Source: Gammaproteobacteria bacterium
GTDB taxonomy: Bacteria; Pseudomonadota; Gammaproteobacteria; JAJPIJ01
DNA: 64,000 nt
Direction: 5' to 3'
Assembly: GCA_022071965.1 (NCBI GenBank)
Contig: JAJVIQ010000023.1
Coordinates: 1-64,000 of the forward strand
This document shows positions 43,142 through 51,556 of the stretch, piece by piece. A program made the translations under genes and the position numbers. The notes under the pieces are model-generated. The model searched no databases, was not told the origin of the DNA, and was given only the letters and a program-made list of their open reading frames with translations. Within the stretch, counting starts at the first letter, position 1, and every line of letters begins with the position of its first letter.

Positions 43142-46055
43142 CTTCGGAGCCTTTCGATACGTCATCCAACAGAAATTCGCGCCATAGCCCGATCACCAGG
43201 CGACGCTGATCCCGGAACTCGCTATCGGGCACGCGGGCGGGCTGTTCCTGCAGCGCGCAGCGGTGGATGCGGTGGCGCATCGCGAAATACGCCTCGCGCA
43301 GTTCCGCACAGGCCGTCGCCGGCAGTACCCCACAATCGCTGAAGACCTCGAGCAGCCGCTTGTTGTCCGTCCACGTGAGAAGGGCGGGCTGATCCGCCGC
43401 GCAGGCGAGCACGCCATATTGCACCATAAATTCGATATCCGTGATACCGCCCGGATCCTGCTTGAGATCGAATACGCCTGGCTCCGCCGAGGCATGCTCC
43501 GCGCGCATGCGCGCGCGCATCTCGATGATCTCCTGCCTCAGGCTCGCGCGTTCGCGGCGCCGACCGAGCACCTCGCGCCGGACCGCCTCGAACTGATCGC
43601 CCACCCCGGTGTGGCCGGCGACGCAGCGCGCCCGCACGAGCGCCTGATGCTCCCACGTCCACGCCTGCTCGCGCTGGTACTTGCCGTAGGCCTCGATGCT
43701 GCTCACGAGCAGGCCGGCAGCGCCGCTCGGCCGCAGGCGGGTGTCGACCTCGTAGGCAACTCCGGCCGGCGTCAGGGTCGCGATGAGATGGATGATGCGC
43801 TGCCCCAGGCGGGTGAAAAAGGTGGCGTTGTCGAGCGCGCGCTCGCCATCGGTATTCTGATCCTCGCCGGCGCTGTCATGCAGGAAGACGAGATCGAGGT
43901 CCGAGCCGTAACCGAGCTCCAGGCCGCCCAGCTTGCCGTAGGCGATGATGGCGAAACCGGCCGGCCGCCGCGCCGCGGGCGGGCCGCACAGAGGCCGGCC
44001 GTGGCGAACCACGAGATGCCCCCAGGCCAGTTCCAGGGCCACACGCAACACCGTCTCGGCGACCCACGAGAGGTGGTTGCTGACCTCCGGCAGCGGCAGA
44101 TGCCCGGTCAGATCGGAGGCCGCCACGCGCAGTACCTCCGCCTGCCGGAAATGCCGCAGCACCTCCATCTGGCGCTCGAGATCCTCCGGCGGATGCTTGG
44201 CGATCTCGTTGCGCAGGGTCTGCCCCAGCAGGGGCGCGGACGGCGGCGCGTAGAGCGCGCGCGGATCGAGCAACTCATCGAGCAGTATGGGCTGGCGGGC
44301 TATGCAGCCGGCTATCCACGGGCTGGCGGCCACGAGCCGCGCCAGCTGCCGCAGCGCCTGCGGCTGCTCGGCCAGCAGCGCGAGGTAGACGCTGCGGCGG
44401 GCGACCGTCTCGAGCAGCTGAAAGATGCGCTGCAACGCGACCCGCTCACCGGCATGCCCGGCAACGGTCCGCAGGATCATCGGCAGCAGGCGCTGCATGC
44501 GTTCCTGTCCATGCCGGCTCAGCCGGCCGATGTCCGGCGCGCCGCGCAATCCCTCGATGTCCTGCAGCACCCCGGCGGGATCGGTGAAACCGATGCCGGC
44601 GAGCGCTCTCCTGGCCCCCTCGCCGCTCAACTGCCCGGACCAGATCGCATCCACGCCGCCGTCCTCACCCGACGGCGTGCTCGCGGCCTTGGCCGATTCC
44701 GGCACCTCCAGCAGCCGCGCGAAGTGGCTCTCCACATTGCCGCGATGCCGCGCGAGCTCCGCGGCGAAGGCCTGCCAGGAGTCAAAACCCATGCCCAGCG
44801 CGACGCGCGCCCGGTCCTCCTGCGTCTCCGGCAGGGTCTGCGTCTGCTGATCGTCGATCTGCTGCAGCCGGTGCTCGGTGTTGCGCAGGAAGCGATAGGC
44901 CTCGATGAGCTCCGCCACCGTCCGTGCCGGCAGCTCGTTCATGGCCTCGAGGGCGAGGAGAACCTCGCAGGTCGGCCGCACCCTCAGCGCCGGTTCGCGG
45001 CCGCCGCGGATCAACTGGAACATCTGGGCGATGAATTCGATCTCGCGTATGCCGCCGCGACCGCGCTTCACGTCGTCACGCAAATCCGCACGCGCCACCT
45101 CGGTGTCGATCAATGCCTTCATCTCACGCAGGGCCTGCAATGCACCGAAATCGATGTAACGACGGTAGACGAACGGACGCAGGCCCTGCAGGAAGGCCTC
45201 GCCGGCCTCGCGATCGCCGGCGCAGATGCGCGCCTTGATCATCGCGTAGCGCTCCCAGTCGCGCGCGTGAGTGGTGTAGTAGCTCTCCATCGCCGCGACG
45301 CTCTGGGTGAGGGCGCCGCTGTCGCCGAACGGACGCAGGCGCATGTCGACCCGAAACACGAAGCCCTCCTCGCCCGGCTCCTGCAGCAGCTTGCCCAGCC
45401 GGCGTCCCAGGCGATCGAAGAACTCCTGGTTGGAGACGCTGCGCGCGCCGCCGCCGGTCTCGCCGCCGCGCGGGTAGCCGTAGATGAGATCGATATCGGA
45501 GGAGAAATTCAGCTCACCTCCGCCGAGCTTGCCCATGGCGATGACGAAGAGCCGCTGCGGCACGCCGCGATCGTCGCGTGGCTCGCCATGGCTGACTGCC
45601 TGTTCGCGATACAGCCACTCCAGTGCCGCGTCCGTGAGTGCGTCCGCGAGCCGGGACGTCTCGAGCAGGGTCGCGTCGAGATCGGCCAGCCCGCCGATGT
45701 CCCGCCACGCGATCCGAACCATCTCCCGGTGACGGAACCGCCGCAGAGCGACCGCGAGCGAGCGATCGTCCTCGACGGTGGCCAGCGCCGCCCGTATCCG
45801 CTCCCGCAACTCGCCTTCCCCATAGGTGCGCTCGATGTCCCCGCTGCCGGCGAGATCCTGAATCAGGTGGGGATTTCGCAGGCACTGCCCGGCGACATAC
45901 CGGCTCGCGCCCAGGACTTTCGGCAGCGCCATGATCGCGGCGGAATCCGCGCCGGCCAGCACACCGGTACGGGCAATCTCCCCCCAGGTCCGCTCCACCT
46001 CGGCACGCAGGACCTGCGGAATGCCCGCCAGCGCGTCAAACACGCCTTCATTCAT
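43128..46055 (-). CDS. glnE: bifunctional glutamine synthetase adenylyltransferase/deadenylase GlnE
   Basis: A 975-residue two-catalytic-domain enzyme. The N-terminal deadenylylase domain has the FSSDIDLIYGYP metal motif and the C-terminal adenylyltransferase domain has YGSDLDLVFLHD, with a helical linker and the PII-responsive regions between. It modifies and restores glutamine synthetase in response to nitrogen status. The start ATG 46055 faces the S51 peptidase gene. Confidence 0.95.
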   Translation of the reverse strand: MNEGVFDALAGIPQVLRAEVERTWGEIARTGVLAGADSAAIMALPKVLGASRYVAGQCLRNPHLIQDLAGSGDIERTYGEGELRERIRAALATVEDDRSLAVALRRFRHREMVRIAWRDIGGLADLDATLLETSRLADALTDAALEWLYREQAVSHGEPRDDRGVPQRLFVIAMGKLGGGELNFSSDIDLIYGYPRGGETGGGARSVSNQEFFDRLGRRLGKLLQEPGEEGFVFRVDMRLRPFGDSGALTQSVAAMESYYTTHARDWERYAMIKARICAGDREAGEAFLQGLRPFVYRRYIDFGALQALREMKALIDTEVARADLRDDVKRGRGGIREIEFIAQMFQLIRGGREPALRVRPTCEVLLALEAMNELPARTVAELIEAYRFLRNTEHRLQQIDDQQTQTLPETQEDRARVALGMGFDSWQAFAAELARHRGNVESHFARLLEVPESAKAASTPSGEDGGVDAIWSGQLSGEGARRALAGIGFTDPAGVLQDIEGLRGAPDIGRLSRHGQERMQRLLPMILRTVAGHAGERVALQRIFQLLETVARRSVYLALLAEQPQALRQLARLVAASPWIAGCIARQPILLDELLDPRALYAPPSAPLLGQTLRNEIAKHPPEDLERQMEVLRHFRQAEVLRVAASDLTGHLPLPEVSNHLSWVAETVLRVALELAWGHLVVRHGRPLCGPPAARRPAGFAIIAYGKLGGLELGYGSDLDLVFLHDSAGEDQNTDGERALDNATFFTRLGQRIIHLIATLTPAGVAYEVDTRLRPSGAAGLLVSSIEAYGKYQREQAWTWEHQALVRARCVAGHTGVGDQFEAVRREVLGRRRERASLRQEIIEMRARMRAEHASAEPGVFDLKQDPGGITDIEFMVQYGVLACAADQPALLTWTDNKRLLEVFSDCGVLPATACAELREAYFAMRHRIHRCALQEQPARVPDSEFRDQRRLVIGLWREFLLDDVSKGSEDGDG

Positions 46056-46120
46056 GGCAGAATGCGCGCGGTTCGCCGCGCCCCGTGGTGCGATTCATAA
46101 AGGGGTCGTCTCTCCAACAC

Positions 46121-46903
46121 ATGCCCAACAAAGGCTCCACCCGTCGAATCGTCGCCATCGGCGGCGGCCGCGTGCGCACGGCCACACCGCAGACGACCGG
46201 CATCGATCGCGAAATAGTCCGGCTCGCCGGCCGGCGGCGCCCGCGTCTCCTCTTCCTGCCGACGGCCAGTCTGGACGCCGCCGACTACTGCGAGGCCATT
46301 ATCCGGCATTTTGGCGGCACGCTGGGCTGCCGCGTGGACACCCTGCTGCTCTACCGCGACCGCCCGGGACCGCGCGGGCGCGCGGCGCGCATCGCCGCGG
46401 CCGATGTCATCTACGTCGGCGGCGGCAACACGCTGCGGATGATGCGATTGTGGCGGCGGCTCGGCGTCGATCGGCTGCTCGAGGAGGCACGGCGCCGCGG
46501 GGCCGTCCTCGCCGGACTGAGCGCCGGCGCCATCTGCTGGTTTCGCGCCGGCAACAGCGATGCGCGCAAGTTCAGCAATCCCGGAGACAGGACGCTCGTC
46601 CGGGTGCGCGGGCTGAATTTTGTCGACGCCATGGTCTGCCCCCACTACGACTCGGAGCATCACCGGCGCCCGGCGCTGAAGGCCATGATGCGGACCACCC
46701 CGGGCGTGGCCATCGCCCTGGAGGACTGCGTGGCGATCGAGATCGTGGATGATCGATACCGGTTCCTCGCTGCGAGGCGCGGCGCGCGGGCCTATCGCGC
46801 GTACTGGCGCTCGGGGCATTATCACTGCGACGAGCTTCGCCCGCATGGCGACTTTCGGCAACTGGCCGATCTGCTCGACAAGTACACCGATCTCGGGACC
46901 TGA
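46121..46903 (+). CDS. peptidase S51 (dipeptidase E/cyanophycinase-like)
   Basis: The 260-residue protein has the S51 order of motifs: RIVAIGGG, RLLFLPTASLDAADY, ADVIYVGGGNT, the nucleophile Ser in AGLSAGAICWF, and a late HYDSEHH. Ser/Glu/His proteases of this family act on Asp-containing dipeptides or cyanophycin. No cyanophycin synthetase is seen. ATG 46121 was chosen; a GTG at 46085 would add 12 residues. The Dabb gene follows after 2 bp. Confidence 0.85.
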   Translation: MPNKGSTRRIVAIGGGRVRTATPQTTGIDREIVRLAGRRRPRLLFLPTASLDAADYCEAIIRHFGGTLGCRVDTLLLYRDRPGPRGRAARIAAADVIYVGGGNTLRMMRLWRRLGVDRLLEEARRRGAVLAGLSAGAICWFRAGNSDARKFSNPGDRTLVRVRGLNFVDAMVCPHYDSEHHRRPALKAMMRTTPGVAIALEDCVAIEIVDDRYRFLAARRGARAYRAYWRSGHYHCDELRPHGDFRQLADLLDKYTDLGT

Positions 46904-46905
46904 AT

Positions 46906-47205
46906 ATGCTCAAACACATCGTCATGTGGCGTGTGCGCGCCACCGCGGAACGAACCCAGGCGGAGAACGCCGCCGAGATGAAGCGCGCGCTGGAGGCGCT
47001 CCGCGGCCGCGTCCCGGGGCTGCTCGCCATCGAGGTCGGCATCAACACCATCCCCGGCAGTGACTCCAGCGACGTCGTCCTTTATTCCGAGTTCGCCGAC
47101 CGCGGGACTCTCGCCGCCTATCAGAACCACCCGGAGCACGAGCGTGTGGCGGAGTTCGTGAAGGAGGTGCGCGTGGAACGCCGTGTGGTCGACTACGAGA
47201 CCTGA
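46906..47205 (+). CDS. Dabb family stress-responsive protein
   Basis: A 99-residue ferredoxin-like alpha/beta-barrel protein: LKHIVMWRVR at the start and SSDVVLYSEFADRGTLAAYQNHPEHERVAEFV in the middle. Family members form dimers and are often called stress-responsive A/B barrel; the reaction is usually unknown. It is co-transcribed with the S51 peptidase gene and ends 7 bases from the convergent membrane operon. Confidence 0.88.
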   Translation: MLKHIVMWRVRATAERTQAENAAEMKRALEALRGRVPGLLAIEVGINTIPGSDSSDVVLYSEFADRGTLAAYQNHPEHERVAEFVKEVRVERRVVDYET

Positions 47206-47212
47206 GCGCGGG

Positions 47213-47926
47213 TCATTTCCCGCCGGATTGCTCCAGTTCCTCCAGACGCCGCATCAGGAATCGCCGCTCGGCGGGGTCGGCGATCCGGCCGCTCTCGAGC
47301 AGCCCGCCGAGCAGGACTTTGGCGGCCTCGACCTCACCCATGTCGACCCGCACGAAGATGTTCATCTGCGTGACCCAGGATGGAACGCCCGGATCGGTCA
47401 CGTGCGTGGCCAGGGCGTCGGCGTACCGCAATGCCAGCGGCATGTCATGGAGCCGGTGGCGCGCCACGAAGACGGCATGTGCCATCCACGGCCAGCGCCG
47501 GTTGGGGTCCTTCAGGAACTCCCGGTGAACGAACTCCAACATCATCCGCTGCTTCGCGGGCTCGGATACCTCGCCGTAGAGGCGGGCGGCGGCGAGCAGG
47601 GGGTAGGAGGCGCGTTCGTCGAGTCGCAGTATCGCGCTCAGCCAGGCGATGACACGGCGGTAGTCGAGGGCGCGGAACGGAATGCTGATGCCCGGCTGAT
47701 TGTCGAAACCCTGCAGGCGCAGCATCAGCACCTTCGCCAACGAGACCCGGTCGCCGGCGGCGACGACCTCGAGCACGGGTTGAGGCGGAGGTGCCGCGAG
47801 CTCGTTCGCGGAGGCGCTGGGCGCCGGCAGTCGATGATGCCAATACAGCTGCGCCGCCAATGCCAGCGGCAACAGCGCCAGCACAGACATGGGCACGGCC
47901 GCGATAGAGCGCTCCCTCGCGCCCAT
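47213..47926 (-). CDS. membrane-anchored helical (TPR-like) protein, unknown
   Basis: A 237-residue protein with one N-terminal transmembrane helix (MSVLALLPLALAAQLYW) and a helical body with repeat-like helix pairs (RRWPWMAHAVFVARHRLHDMPLALRYADALATH, then VEAAKVLLGGLLESGR and FLMRRLEELEQ). Periplasmic orientation is likely. Its ATG shares one base with the stop of the upstream permease-like gene (TGATG), so the two are coupled. I do not recognise the family. Confidence 0.6.
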   Translation of the reverse strand: MGARERSIAAVPMSVLALLPLALAAQLYWHHRLPAPSASANELAAPPPQPVLEVVAAGDRVSLAKVLMLRLQGFDNQPGISIPFRALDYRRVIAWLSAILRLDERASYPLLAAARLYGEVSEPAKQRMMLEFVHREFLKDPNRRWPWMAHAVFVARHRLHDMPLALRYADALATHVTDPGVPSWVTQMNIFVRVDMGEVEAAKVLLGGLLESGRIADPAERRFLMRRLEELEQSGGK

Positions 47927-48696
47927 CAGAAGTTGCGCCGATAGAGATCGAACAGACCCGCGGCGATGAGCAACGCAAGGTAGATGGCGCTCTGCGCCGC
48001 GATGCCGGCGAGTTCGCCGATGCCGCCGGAATGGTAGATCAGCCACTCGGTGGGCGTGAATCGATCCAGGTTGGGCAGAACGTATGCGATTCCGTCGACG
48101 ATGCCGGCAATCAGCCTGGACGACGGCTCCGTGGTGTCCACCAGCGGCCCCCGGCTCATCAGGCGAATGGCCTCCATGGTCCGTGACAGGAGGTAGAACG
48201 CCGCGACCGCGCTCAGGATCACGGGCACCTGCGCGAAGGTAAAGCTGCACAGCAGCGTGAGCGCGACGATGACGAGCAGTTCGCACAGCAGGGAGCACGC
48301 CCACAGCAACGTCTGCGTGAACGGCGAATGCAGTGCCACCAGCGCCGCGTAGAGCGCGACGATGACGACCGCGATGACGGCGAAGCCGGCGAGCTTGCCC
48401 AGGTAGTACACATAGCGTGGGAGCGGCAGGGAGAGGACCATCTCGCTGCCCTTGTCGGCCTGCTCCCGGGTGATGCTCCCGGCGATGAACGAGGCGATGA
48501 GGAAGACCGCCGCCACGCGCAGCGTCGCGGCCAGGAACGCCAGCCTGATGGCGTTGCTCTCGGTGACCGCGGCCGCCGCCGCGATCTCGCTGAGCAGAAA
48601 GGCGGCAAGCAGAGTCGCCGCCATTAGGCGCAGCAGGCGGCCGCGCCTGGCCTCCAGCGCCGTGAACCATGCGATGGTTTTGGTTTGTCTCCACAT
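47926..48696 (-). CDS. ABC-2-like membrane protein without an adjacent ATPase
   Basis: A 256-residue protein with about six hydrophobic helices. A short cytosolic start (MWRQTKTIAWFTALEARRGRLLRLMAATLL) and SFIAGSITREQADKGSEMVLSLPLPRYVYYLGKLAG are typical of ABC-2-type permeases (NosY/CcmB-like), where the coupling helix follows EMVLSLP. No ABC ATPase gene is next to it; upstream is a divergent histidine kinase. The downstream partner is the TPR-like protein with a one-base overlap. ATG 48696 was preferred over ATG 48732. Confidence 0.65.
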   Translation of the reverse strand: MWRQTKTIAWFTALEARRGRLLRLMAATLLAAFLLSEIAAAAAVTESNAIRLAFLAATLRVAAVFLIASFIAGSITREQADKGSEMVLSLPLPRYVYYLGKLAGFAVIAVVIVALYAALVALHSPFTQTLLWACSLLCELLVIVALTLLCSFTFAQVPVILSAVAAFYLLSRTMEAIRLMSRGPLVDTTEPSSRLIAGIVDGIAYVLPNLDRFTPTEWLIYHSGGIGELAGIAAQSAIYLALLIAAGLFDLYRRNF

Positions 48697-48828
48697 ACGG
48701 TAGGCTGGCCTCTGCAATGAATCATACCGCAATTCATTCCGGCTGCCGGGCGCCGTTCATGGCGGATCGGCCCCGTTGCGCCGGACGTGCGACCCGCTTC
48801 CCGGCGGCCCGGCCCGCGGGTCGGCATC

Positions 48829-50679
48829 ATGATTGGAACGATGGAATCGCTACCGGATTCGCGCTGGAGTAAACGGCGGCGTCCGGCGACCAGCCTGGTG
48901 CTGCGCTTCGTCGCCCGGTACGAGAACGTGCTGCTCGGGGCGATGCTGCTTTTCCTGCACGTCGCCACCTCCTGGGGTTTCGCCAGTCCCCTCTCACGCT
49001 CGTTGATGCTCGTGCATCTCGGGCTGTTCATGCTGTGGCAGCCCATCTGGCGCGGTGACCGCCGGCTCGACCTCGTGGACGCGGCCGTGTTCATGGCTTT
49101 CACCACCGGCTTCGTCATGCTGTTGAACGGCTGGCTGCTGGCCTGCTGGCTGATCCTCATCATCGGCCTGGTCGGCGGCCGCACGCTCACCTCGCAATCC
49201 GAACGCCTCGTCTACATGCTGACGCTGCTGTTCCTCATCTCCAAGCTGCTGGTGGTCGTGGTGCCGCTGCTGTTCCCCGCGCGCAGCATGCCGGAGACTG
49301 TCACCTCGATATTCCTCTATGGGCTGCTCCTGCTGCCGATGGTGATCGCCGCCGTGCGATCGGGGCCGGCCGGAATGCGCAGCTCTCACTCCGTGGATCT
49401 CTTCCGCGGCGTGACCGCCTCGCTGATGGCGGCGCTGGTCGCGCTGGGCAGCGTCGTCACGATGTATCGAAACGACGCCGACTACACCGACGCCCTGATA
49501 GCGGCCAGCCTGGCACTGGGCGCCTTCCTGTTCGCGATCAGCTGGCTGCTCACCCCCGGCACGGGCGCGGGCGGACTGGCTGCCCTCTGGGAGCGCTCGC
49601 TGCTGAACATCGGCACGCCGTTCGAGGAGTGGCTCGCGGACCTCGCCGACATCGCCGACGAGCAGCGCACCCCCGCGCAATTCCTTACGGCGGCGATGCG
49701 TGCGCTGGTCGGGCTGCCGTGGGTGAGTGGCGTGGAGTGGGAGGCCGAGGAGAGCGAGGGCCTGGCCGGCCAGCGCACGCGCCACGCCATGGATCTGAAC
49801 ACCCCCGGCATCTCGATGCGGCTGTACGTGCGGCGCGAGCCCAGCCCGACGCTGCTGCTGCACGGCAGGCTGCTGGTGCAGCTGCTGGGACACTTCCATA
49901 TCGCCAAGCAGCGCGAGCAGGAACTCTCCAGGCAGGCGCATCTGCAGGCCATCTACGAGACCGGCGCGCGCGTAACGCACGACATCAAGAACCTGCTGCA
50001 GTCGCTGCAGACGATGACGCTGGTGATCAGCCAGGAGCAGGCGACGCTGAAGGACGGCGAGCGCCGGCGCTCGGTGCGCACGCAGCACTTCATCGAGCAG
50101 CAGTTGCCGGTGGTGACGCAGCGGCTGCAGCTCGCTCTCGACAAGCTGCAGTCGCCCACCAAGGTAGGCCTGGAACAGCAGCCCCTCAGCGCGTGGTGGG
50201 ACGCCCTGCAGGCGCGGCACCAGGGGACCGGGGTGGAGCTGCAGGGACGTATCACCCGCGACCCGCTCGTGCCCGTGGACCTGTTCGACAGCGTGGTCGA
50301 GAACCTGCTGGAGAACGCGCGCCAGAAGCGGCAGCTCGAGCCGAACGTGGAGTTGAGCGTGGTCATCGAGAGCGGCGAGTCGGACCTGCGGGTGACGGTC
50401 ACGGACAGCGGCGAGCGCGTGCCCGATGACATCGCGCAGGGACTGCTGCGCCGGCCGGTGCCCTCACGCACCGGGTTGGGGATAGGGTTGTACCAGTCCG
50501 CCCGGCAGGCGGAGATGCTCGGCTACGTGTTGACGCTGGCTCACAACGAGGACGGGTTCGTCAGCTTCGAACTGCGCCGGCGGCCGGACCTCTCCGCGAC
50601 CGATCAATACAGCCTGTTCGTGGGAGAAAGTGGTGGCCGTACTGCGGATGGTCGGGGAGGAACGGTCCCCGGCCAATAG
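48829..50679 (+). CDS. integral-membrane sensor histidine kinase
   Basis: The 616-residue protein has an N-terminal half with some seven transmembrane helices and no periplasmic domain, a poorly defined cytosolic linker (GAF-like in size), then a DHp motif with H384 in GARVTHDIKNLLQSLQ and an HATPase: N496 in ENLLENARQKRQ, the DSGERVPDD G1 region and GLGIGLYQS. The HDIKNLLQ type resembles the PrsK-like kinases of PEP-CTERM exopolysaccharide regulation, but this is only a resemblance. No response regulator lies beside it. ATG 48829 (or 48841) is the start. Confidence 0.85.
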   Translation: MIGTMESLPDSRWSKRRRPATSLVLRFVARYENVLLGAMLLFLHVATSWGFASPLSRSLMLVHLGLFMLWQPIWRGDRRLDLVDAAVFMAFTTGFVMLLNGWLLACWLILIIGLVGGRTLTSQSERLVYMLTLLFLISKLLVVVVPLLFPARSMPETVTSIFLYGLLLLPMVIAAVRSGPAGMRSSHSVDLFRGVTASLMAALVALGSVVTMYRNDADYTDALIAASLALGAFLFAISWLLTPGTGAGGLAALWERSLLNIGTPFEEWLADLADIADEQRTPAQFLTAAMRALVGLPWVSGVEWEAEESEGLAGQRTRHAMDLNTPGISMRLYVRREPSPTLLLHGRLLVQLLGHFHIAKQREQELSRQAHLQAIYETGARVTHDIKNLLQSLQTMTLVISQEQATLKDGERRRSVRTQHFIEQQLPVVTQRLQLALDKLQSPTKVGLEQQPLSAWWDALQARHQGTGVELQGRITRDPLVPVDLFDSVVENLLENARQKRQLEPNVELSVVIESGESDLRVTVTDSGERVPDDIAQGLLRRPVPSRTGLGIGLYQSARQAEMLGYVLTLAHNEDGFVSFELRRRPDLSATDQYSLFVGESGGRTADGRGGTVPGQ

Positions 50680-50681
50680 AG

Positions 50682-50758
50682 TTGCACTTTGCCGGCCCGT
50701 GCCACTGCCTCGGTGAACAGGAGTGCACTTGCCGGTCCGGGCCACTGCATTGGCGAAT
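50682..50758 (+). repeat. imperfect tandem repeat, two ~37-bp copies
   Basis: Just after the kinase stop, TGCACTTTGCCGGCCCG... (50682-50718) is repeated as TGCACTTGCCGGTCCGG... (50723-50758) with a period of about 41 bases and a shared GCCACTGC core. No function is seen; it may be a relic duplication or a short regulatory repeat. Confidence 0.55.
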
Positions 50759-50806
50759 CTTGCAAGGGACTGTTCGCCGGAAGTGGAGCGCCCGGATTGT
50801 GACGCA

Positions 50807-51535
50807 TCACGGCAGCCGCCCCGCGGAGATGAGTTTTTCGAACAGCACCGGCCTCGAGATCCATATGGTCAGATCGTCGAACGTGGCGGTCGGCGTACCT
50901 CCCGTGTAGATCGCGTTGGGCGTTCCGTTCGCATCAGGATCGCCGTCCGTGTTCTCGGCATCGGCTGCAATGCCGGCGCCGTCGTCGTCGGCATTCGAAG
51001 GACCCGTGGAGTACACGATCGCAACGGGCGGCTCCGTGCCGGACGATAGCACGTTTCCGGCAGCGTTCCTGACGACCAATAGCGTGCCGCTGGTCGCAAC
51101 CGTCGTCAAGGCAATGGCCTTCACGCTGTTGCTGAAATTGGGATGAACGCGAAAGCGCAAATACCCTGACCAGTTGTCCGCCGCCGCGCCCCTTGCGCGA
51201 CCCCAGGCATCGAACTCCACGAGTCCCAGCGTGCGCCAGGGCAGCAGGCCCGAGTCCAAAGGACAGCGCCCCGCAACTCGCGCGTCTTCTTCGCCGTACT
51301 GCGCGCTCGATGGATCTTCCTCAGTGGACGGGCAGGGCAGGTAACCATATGCCGCGGCATAGCCGAGCAATGCCTCGCGACCGTCCTCCAGTATCTGCTC
51401 GGTCTGGCCGCGGTTTCGCTGCTCCATCTGCGTCCGCAGCGGATACAGCACACCGCCCAGCATGATCCCGATGAGCACAAGGACGACGGCGAGCTCGATG
51501 AGCGAGAATCCGGATTCGTTGATGGTTCGTTCCAT
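50807..51535 (-). CDS. type IV pilin-like protein with LPCP motif (1)
   Basis: A 242-residue protein with a class III prepilin signal: a short leader, cleavage after G9, then FSLIELAVVLVLIG with Glu at +5 and a hydrophobic helix. The globular part has LPCPSTEED, GLLPWRTLGLVEFDAWG and a disulfide pair (PCP and GRCPL). It is the second gene of a minus-strand pair; the start is 21 bases after the stop of the larger pilin-like gene. It is probably a minor pilin/pseudopilin assembled by the MSHA-type machinery. Confidence 0.82.
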   Translation of the reverse strand: MERTINESGFSLIELAVVLVLIGIMLGGVLYPLRTQMEQRNRGQTEQILEDGREALLGYAAAYGYLPCPSTEEDPSSAQYGEEDARVAGRCPLDSGLLPWRTLGLVEFDAWGRARGAAADNWSGYLRFRVHPNFSNSVKAIALTTVATSGTLLVVRNAAGNVLSSGTEPPVAIVYSTGPSNADDDGAGIAADAENTDGDPDANGTPNAIYTGGTPTATFDDLTIWISRPVLFEKLISAGRLP

Positions 51536-51556
51536 GTTCCACCACTCCCGAGGTGA

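Noticed and set aside
43263-46100. Plus-strand frame of 945 codons opposite glnE
   Set aside because: glnE is unmistakable by both nucleotidyltransferase motifs; long antisense frames are expected at about 70 % GC.
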